In this document: positions 54,401-63,200 of the stretch, piece after piece
Position numbering within the stretch: position 1 is the first letter of the stretch
Layout of the letters: the number at the start of each line of letters is the position of its first letter
Assembly (NCBI GenBank): GCA_949710005.1
Contig: OX453279.1
Location: forward strand, 9,628,378-9,692,377
DNA from: Ricordea florida
Taxonomy: Eukaryota; Cnidaria; Anthozoa; Corallimorpharia; Ricordeidae
Length of the DNA stretch: 64,000 nucleotides
Reading direction: 5' to 3'
Translations under genes and position numbers: made by a program
Notes under the pieces: generated by a model
The model's database searches: none
Seen by the model: the letters and a program-made list of their open reading frames with translations, nothing else
Told to the model about the DNA's origin: nothing

Positions 54401-57400
54401 GTCTGTTGTGTCGAGCCCGACGCAAAGATTGTCAAGACGGGTTTTCGTTTCTTTCGCTCCATCTTTGATCAAAATACACTTTTGAAGATCTCGCGAACGA
54501 ACAGGAAATGTGTTCAAGACTGGCAGCCATTTTGTTCGTCGAGGTGATTATCGGCTGATAATCCGAGATAGCGAACCAATCAGAGCGCGCGATTTTGTAT
54601 AATTACCTGAGTATTAATACTAAAGGTACTTATTTAGTGGTTTCTGAAAGGTAGAATATTGAAGCGTAGCGTAGCTAGTGTCTTTGAAAAGTAGCAGATC
54701 TAGAAATGAATTCTTAGAATCGCTAATTTTGTACGTTCGTCCTTGGTATTGAGAGCATTAAGAAATTCTAGAAGGGTTTCAGGGGCTCGGAAAAATACTA
54801 CGTAATTCGTAAAATATCCGCACGTATTATCTCGCAAAACATCGAATAAGTTGTATATATCAAGTCAAGTCAAGTCAATTTTATTTAACTTACACAGAAT
54901 ATTATGTACATAAAGTTACAATATTATTTAAAAAAAAAGAGGAGAAGGGAAAGGAAGTTTGTTAATTTGCTGTTATGGTGTAGAGTCTGGGACACCTAAA
55001 TAGTTAGTAAACTAATCGAGTAGGTGCCCCAAATTAATTACTTCATGAGCAAAAGGAATAGAGTTAACAACATTTTTTTTTTAAAAAAGTATTACTTCTT
55101 ATACTAATTACTAACATTATACTTGAACATATAAACAATTCCTTAAGAATCAAAATTAACAAAAATATGAATATAGAAAAATATCCAGTCACTTTTAAAC
55201 AGATATAACATTATAATTATGTGCAAAATAAAGCTAACTAATTAACATCGTCATACCCATCAAACATAGAGTTCTTAACGTTTTGACGAAATCTAGAAAA
55301 AGGAGTAATCTGTTTTACAGCCAGAGGTAAACAATTCCAAAATTTAGCACCAGAAAAACAAAGAGAACGAATACCATATTGTGTGGTCTGGACTTGGTTT
55401 GATTGACGTGTGTAATATGAATGAACAGAGGATATTGGCTTGAAGTAATCAGTAAAACAAGATGGAGTTAATTTATGAAACCACTGATAAACAAAAGAAA
55501 GAATTTCAACTTGGATTATATCACAAAATTTTAAAAGATTTAGAGATTTGAGTAAGGGTGCTGAGTGTGATGCAGGTTCAGAGAATGTCATAATCCTCAC
55601 TAAACGCTTTTGTAAAGTGGTCAAAGGTTTTAAATAGGTTGGGTATGTTAGACCCCAAACATTGACACCATCTTCGCTGACCGCTGACCAAAAATATATA
55701 TATATATATATATATATTCAAGAGTGGTTAGGCAAACCAATTACTGTGAATGAATTTACAATCTATTTCATTAAATGTTGGTCTTAGTGAACGTCGTATG
55801 TTCAGTTTAAGTCGAAACTTTTGCATAAGTTTTTTTACGATGTGTTTGTTTTTGTATGATTCCAGCCACTGGAGAAGTCGATGTTGCTGATGTATCTCAT
55901 CAAATACCACGAGTGGCTGTTCAGGGTAAAAAAGAGAACTTTCTCAGTATTAAATCATCAAATTAGTAAATACAAAAAGACTTTCAATGCAACGTCCTCT
56001 AGCGGGTTCAGTAGTGGATTACAGAAGTGAAAGGATCGACAATGACACTTGATACAAACCAACTAGCATACTTATGCACCTATCAATGTTAAGCCGGCGG
56101 GGGGGGGAGTCAGGGCGTGGGGTGGGGATTTGACATTTTTGAAAAATTTGCTGTCAAATTCCCTGCCCACGGGCAAATCATTCCAGTCAATTGCAAGCAA
56201 ATTTCCCCACCCCGGGCTGCACATCGCTGTCAAATATCCCAAGGAAAGATTCAAATATTCCCTCCCCCGGGAGAACGAGGTCAGTCAAATGCCCTACCCC
56301 AGGGCCAGCAAAGACAATCAAATCCCCACCCCATGCCCTGACTCCCCCCCCCCCCCCACCCCCGCCGGCTGAACATTGATAGGTGCATTATTATCTTTGC
56401 ACCAGTATTATATGACTTCATCTTGTAACTACATTCCAAGCGTGGACGTCTCGCTACTTGTTATCTGTTTCAGTATAGATAGAAATAATTCAAACACAGA
56501 TTGCAGGATCCGTGATATTATGCGAGTTCGTCTAGGTTATGAAGCAGAGGTCGTACGACACTAATATTCGTCCGACGCCCTTTACTGTGGTCCTTCATGT
56601 GGACTATATTCCTTGTTACAGTCACGATAACAGTAGGAATGACACCTGATTGGTTCACTCCTGCAGCTGCACAAAGTTCCTGCGGGCTGGCCAATCAACA
56701 TCGATGATTTAGAATTTCCTTCTACTAGAATGGATATCAATGTGCGGCATGTGTTCAAAGCCCTGCCCGAAGCCATTGACACCAGTGAAAGAGTTCAAGG
56801 TAATCAGAGTATACAATACAACCTATGGTCTCTTGATATTTACGGTGGAAACTTGAGATATTGGGAGTATCTTGGCAACCGTACACCTACCCCTCCCTTA
56901 ACCCAACATTAACGCTAACTTTTTCACTTATTATAACTTGTTTTGTTAGGGGAGGGGTTAGGTGCACCGTTGCCCAGATACTTCCATTGATCCGAAACTT
57001 GCCCTTAGTGGAGGCACGATTGTGCGTAAACAGGCTTTACTCCTGAATATTAACCGAACAATTCTGGCTACTCTAGTAAAAAAAATGTCTGACTGTTATT
57101 TAAAGGTAACTGTTATTTTTTGCTGTCTATCCTTGCACGCTGATTGGCAAGTCAAGGGCGACTTTTCACAGCTCACGAGAACGAAACAACCTTATTAGCA
57201 GTACGTGATGTAAGACCAAAATCCCCACACCGGAAAACACTTTTTCTACCAGATCAGTAATGAGAGGTAATATTTTAATTTTAATTTTTGTGTCGCACAG
57301 TGGTGACCACTGCCGATGAGACGCATCAGGAAGATCTCTCGTGGAACAGTAGAGAGGACAGCTCCACTAGTTTGCAGAACACAACGGCATTTAGAGGACT

Positions 57401-60164
57401 GGTACAAGAATTTATCCGCGTCACTAACGCTTCTGAAAGTGAGTTTCTTATTGGCGCGATCCTTATTTTTGGTGTTGAAAATGCCAGCAGTAAGAACGCA
57501 GTCTCTTCTTCAGTTTGATTGCGAGTAGTCTCTTTTCAGTATTTTTTAATGTTATCGCTCGGGCAAAGAATATGAGGCAAAAGGACCGGCTTGTCCCGGT
57601 AACTAGACAGGACTATAATTTTTATTGCAATGGCCTCTGTCTCTTCAGGTGTTGCTGTAAATCTTCTGAGGCGATGTAGAGGGAACCTTGAAATTGCCGT
57701 CAATATTCATTTAAACATGGTAAACAGCCTTCCTCACTTGGATCAAGCTGTCGACTCCATTGCTGTGGAAAGTGACTCTTCTTTCACTGACTTAACAACA
57801 CAAAATGTCATGGCAGCTCCTATCACTGCGGGAGGATCAAAGGGGGCATTTACTTGCAGCTCTGAAGGAATCAACCACAGTATTCTGAGCTTGTTGGGGA
57901 AGCTGAAGTCAAACATGCAAGCCTCCTTAGCCACCTCACCAAGGAAAGTGGCAAACCCCAGTAGGCAGACACCGGAAAGGTACGTGTATTATTTTAGTTT
58001 TTTCTCAACCATCTGATCGGGCCGGAATCCTAAATCCTCGGATTTCATTTGTGAATCACCCGCTCGTGACCGGTCCATCATTTTTTAACGATACGACCCA
58101 CGGCCGCCGGTAAATAACATATATGTGTGTACCGTAGTAATTATGCGGACAGGGATTCAATCTGGAATAAAAGGACCTCCACCCATAGCACGAACAGAAA
58201 AACGAACTAAGTGAAATTAGTTCGCAAGAAAAGTTTGTTTGAGATGAGTCGGATCGGGATTTATCATCTCATATCTTTGGGATGATGGATCAAAAGAGGC
58301 CGATGAATCCAGTGCGGACTGTGATGTATCGCTTCCTTTGATAGATCCGAGTGACCTTGAATCAAGTGCACCGTTGATTTGAATACGCGAAATACAAAGA
58401 GGAAAGGGATCAATTTTAGTATCTGGGTAACTGTGCACCTACCCCTCCCCTAACCCAACCTTAACGCCAACTTTTTAACTTATTATGACTTGTTCGGTTA
58501 GGGGAGGGGTAGGTGCACAGTTGCCCAGGTACTTACATTGATTCGAGGAAAGCAGTGAAAGTAAAAGTAAAGAAACTTTTTTTGTGTGCGCGTTGGCGAT
58601 TAAAGCTAGAAAGCTTATATGGGGCCTTGCTAAGAATCCCAACCGGCGGTAAAATTTTAAGCTCGAGTTCCCACTTTGGATAAACTGCAGTTGCTGTTGA
58701 TACGCAAGTGGACACGAGATGCTGACATCTTGACAGATAAAAAAAACTGGAGAAGGAAATAGACAAAGCGTTGCTATACAGCACTTTCAGGAGGTTTTGA
58801 GTTGAGAGATTATCGGAAGGAACATAAAGACAACAAACTTTCTTGTTATGTGCTCCTCGATGATCTAATTTTTCTTGAGCTTCCCTGTTTTAACACCGTT
58901 TGCTTATTGGAACAGGTCACTTCCTTGGACGAATATTCTAACGTTATGCTACGCCAAACCGATATTGTTTTGTTTACGTGTAAATTATTGTCCGCATAAT
59001 CTCGGTGCCCAATGGAATCTAACGAAGTAGATGTTGTGGTTCAATTTAATCCTTGGTTTAAATTTTATTTTCCTTTGTTTCAAACTCATTATCATACATC
59101 ACCATAGTAAAAAAAGACAATGGAAAATAAAATTTAAACCAAGGAAAAAACTGAACTACAGCATAGACACCATAGCTGGTTGTTGCAGTAATCTTAAATC
59201 AGTATACAATGACATGGCTTAAGTCCAAACACCTCTGTAACAACAGGAATCCAGTTGATGATGACGGTCTTCGTTATGTGTCTGAACTATTGGAAGTCAT
59301 TAGCAACTCAAATTACGAAAATGCAGCCGCTTTGCGTATGCTACAACCACCATCCGCAGTGAAAGACAATAGTTCTATGTCCCCAGAAGGTAGCTCGGAC
59401 GATGCTGTAGCCAAGAGTATGCACAGGTAACATACGAATTCTAGCAAAGAGAGGATTATGTAAGCTGTCGTGTTTCAAAGTTAACCTATCTTGTAGAGAC
59501 CACTCCATGGGAGTTACGCACCTAATAATAATAATAATGATAATAATAATATTAATAATAATAATAATAATAATAACGTGGCACGGTATATTCACTGGCA
59601 ACTTTGTGGTAAATGTGGATTGGAAAGAGCTAATTGCTGGTATGAACAGAAACCGGAGGGAGTGGTGGAGAGTGAAAATTTCAAAATACTGTGGGACTTC
59701 ACAATCCAGTGTGATCGGAAAATCGAGGCTAGAAGACCAGACATTGTCTTTATTGATAAGAAGGAAAGAGAGGTTGTTGTGATTGATGTTGCCATCCCAG
59801 GTGATGACAGGGTGAAAGAGAAGGAACTCGAGAAGGTAGAGAAATACCAACTATTGAAAGATGAAATTGCAAAAGTCTGGTGCATGCGAAAAGTCATCGT
59901 AGTGCCTGTTGTCATTGGGGCTCTTGGAGCCGTATCAGTAAACTTTAAGGAGCATATGAAGCGAATCGGCGTGAACGTGAAGCTGGAAGTTATCCAGAAA
60001 ACAGCATTGTTGGGGACAGCAAAGATACTAAGGAAAGTACTGACTCTGTAAAAAAAGAAGGAAAAGAGAGTCCTGGGACCTGTGGTGACTTGTTGTAACC
60101 CGCTCCAAAGGACTATATACCAGGCCGAACATCCTAGTTTAGCCTGAGTCTACAAGGAATGGAC

Positions 60165-60223
<59 letters not shown>

Positions 60224-63200
60224 CTTTATTGGGATGACTTTTTCATATAAAATATGGTTTTCAAAAAGGATCTCATAAAATTAAAAAAAAATTAAAAATA
60301 CACACAATACGCGAAGACATTAAAATGCTAAATATGTATGAAAAAAAACTATTAAAATGTACAAAAAATGAAAATTTAAGACTTAGTTTCAGCTTTGAAA
60401 GTTAGAGTTAAGAAAGATGATCGCTTTGTGCACTGATGTTCAGTTTAGTTTACATTTTAAAAACATCAAGTTGTCGATTTAAATCCTCTCGGTATCATAA
60501 TCCATTACCGTGTGCTCTACACATCAACAACTTGACATCATTGTTGTTTGGATTCCAGGCGGAAACTGGCCAGAGAGCGGCAGCAAAAGCTGTTGGCGGA
60601 GTTTGCATCAAAACAGAAAGTGTTTATGGAGAAAACGATGAAGAAAGATCCAGGTGAGTGTTAAAAGATTTTGTTTTGAGATTCATCGCGTAACACTTAT
60701 CCATCCTTACCAATCGTAGCAATAATGATCAAGTTTCGTACATTGTGACTTTCCCGTTGTTTTTACTTAACGGAGGAAAGCGAAGTAATCTGAGAGTTTC
60801 TTCGATTTTTAGGCGTTTTGAGACCTGACATTTTGAAATGACTTTGTTGAAGGAGTCATGTTACGGAGATTAGCCAATCTCGGGCAATGCAAGATGGCTA
60901 CTTGACAAAACGTAATCTATCATTTCGGGATGAAGACAGTGAAGGAAGGTTTATGTAACACAGTGAACACAAAACAAGACATGGATAGACAGAACTGAAA
61001 AACATAGTTAATTATTGCAATCGAAAGTTTTAAAAACCGTTTAGCTCGACATTTTTTTCTTTTTTCAATTTATCGTTGTTGTTTGTAACTTCAAATGTTT
61101 GGGAGACCTTTTTTTGTCACGAAAAGTTGATATTGACATTTTCCAGCAATTTTCTGACTGCCACTTAACAAAGTTCGGGTCATCCTCGGTGTAAAAACCT
61201 GTGAAGTTTTTCTTTGTTATTTCACTATTATTTTCCTAGTCTCTATTGTTTTGTCTCCTTTGTTTCCTTTGTTCTACGTCACTCGTGAGCGTAACAGGTT
61301 TTTACACCGAGGATGAGCCCAAAGTTCCATCGTGAGTAAAGGCGAATGTAGGCAATATTGAACTAGTGGTGTAAACTTCCGTGACACATCTTGATCCAAT
61401 TCATTCTCCTTAGATGCCTGGGAGAAAGTGGAAGTTGACGGTGTGCTTAATGAAACACCCGAGGAGCTGTACGACTGTGTGATATGTGGTCAAACATCAG
61501 CGTCGACAGAAGACGCACCTGTTGGTCTTGTCATACTGCTTCAACCAAGTGCAGGTAAATACACGAACCACTTACTGTGCAAAACCCACCTACCTAAGTC
61601 CATGGGTCCGGTCAGACAGCTTAGTGTGATTTAAAAAAGATTATCACCTTGCAAAAGCGTGCACTCCGTATGATTTAGTAGTAGTAGTAATAGCAGCAGT
61701 AGCAGTAAACACTTCTACTACTAACGCAGAGGTTCGTGGACACTGTGCGCCTCCCTTAAGTTGTCTGTACAAATCTGAAGTTCGTAGACAAAACCAAGTG
61801 CAGTCGAAGCGTTCGTCTTCTTTCGACAAGCTTTCGAGACCACCTCGGGAATTCGGAAAAGTTGACGTAGCTGGCGCTCTCCTTAGCGAGCACGTGATGA
61901 AACAGTTGGGACCAGTCCCTAACGAGAGTTTTAATCTAACTAGCATAGAGCTTGCGTAATAATAATAAAAAAAACATGGAGTTATTAGTGAAGTAGCTGT
62001 AATGTATAACGAAAATCAATTTATTTTGCCTGCCAAAGAAGAGCATTGCAAATGTATAGCTGTCTCATCCACGGAGATTGAAAAACTGTTGAAAGTGTTG
62101 AGTTATGCGAATCCGATTATTTGAGTGGTCGCTTACGAGAACTTAAGAAACCAAGGAAAAGATCAGTTGGTAATTCTCAATAGTGGTCGCAGACCACAGC
62201 TTTTCATTACAGAGTTAAAGTGAGTTCAAAGGAGATTCCACAAAGGTGGTCGCAACTAGACCTGGGGTCCGTTTCTCGAAAGGCCCGTTAACTTAGCGTG
62301 CCCGATAAGCTATTTTATGATAACAATATTTACAACGGAAATTACAATTTTGCTGGTTTTTGAGTATAAGTCAGGATATTCTAAGTTAACTCGCATATTG
62401 GGCTGGTTAGTTCGCCATGAACTACAAAAGCATTCGATAGACTCCCACTTAAAAGTATAGCTTCGGGCCCGTTAAGTTAACGGGACCTTCGAGAAACGGG
62501 TCCCTGGTCGCTTACTAGCGTGGTCACAAGGAAAGTTTCTACTCTACAATCTTTTGATACACTCACCTGAAGGTGATCTACGGGTCATCTTAAATTAGGC
62601 TCAAAGGGAGTTTGTCACTGGTCAAGTTTTCCCGACGGCTAAATATCCGCAGTTAAGTTGGCCTGAAGCAAGTGCATTGAAGGTCACATTTCATTTTATG
62701 TTTCTCCTTATCAAGTGCTGAAGCACCGGTCCCTTCATGTAACACAAACCCAGCTGCCCTTTAGCCAGGAAGATGAGGAGGCCCCAATCAATAACAGAGG
62801 TACAGCCTTCTCGAAGAGGTTTGAAGCTCTGAAGAAACGTTTTGACTCGGTAAGAAAATCATCCCTGTCAGGAAAATCAATAGTTCCTTGTTACAACTCC
62901 ATTCGTATCAAAATAGGCGCAATACCTTATCCAGCTGTTTGCTTGTTTGTAATTGCTTGCATACTTCCTCAACAGCACTTGTCCATGCCCTTCCAAACCC
63001 ATTGTGACGTTTGCGATATTTTTACGCCTGTATTAATTAAACAATATTTTCAAGCTTGTAAGTATGTGTAATCCATTGGTGACGAGTGAAATTAGGGAAT
63101 AATTAAGGCTCGGGAAATTATTAGGATTTGAACAAAACGCAAGTGAAATTATTCCCTAATTTCACGAGTTCACCATTTGATTACCTATTAATATCATGGG

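Noticed and set aside
56117..56379. Three overlapping Pro-rich ORFs in intron 24
   Set aside because: Products of the C-rich foldback element, one in each frame.
59341..59915. Minus-strand ORFs of 169 and 107 codons near exon 28
   Set aside because: They overlap a UBR3 exon and the LINE nuclease, and their sequence contains runs of Ile from the TAA microsatellite.
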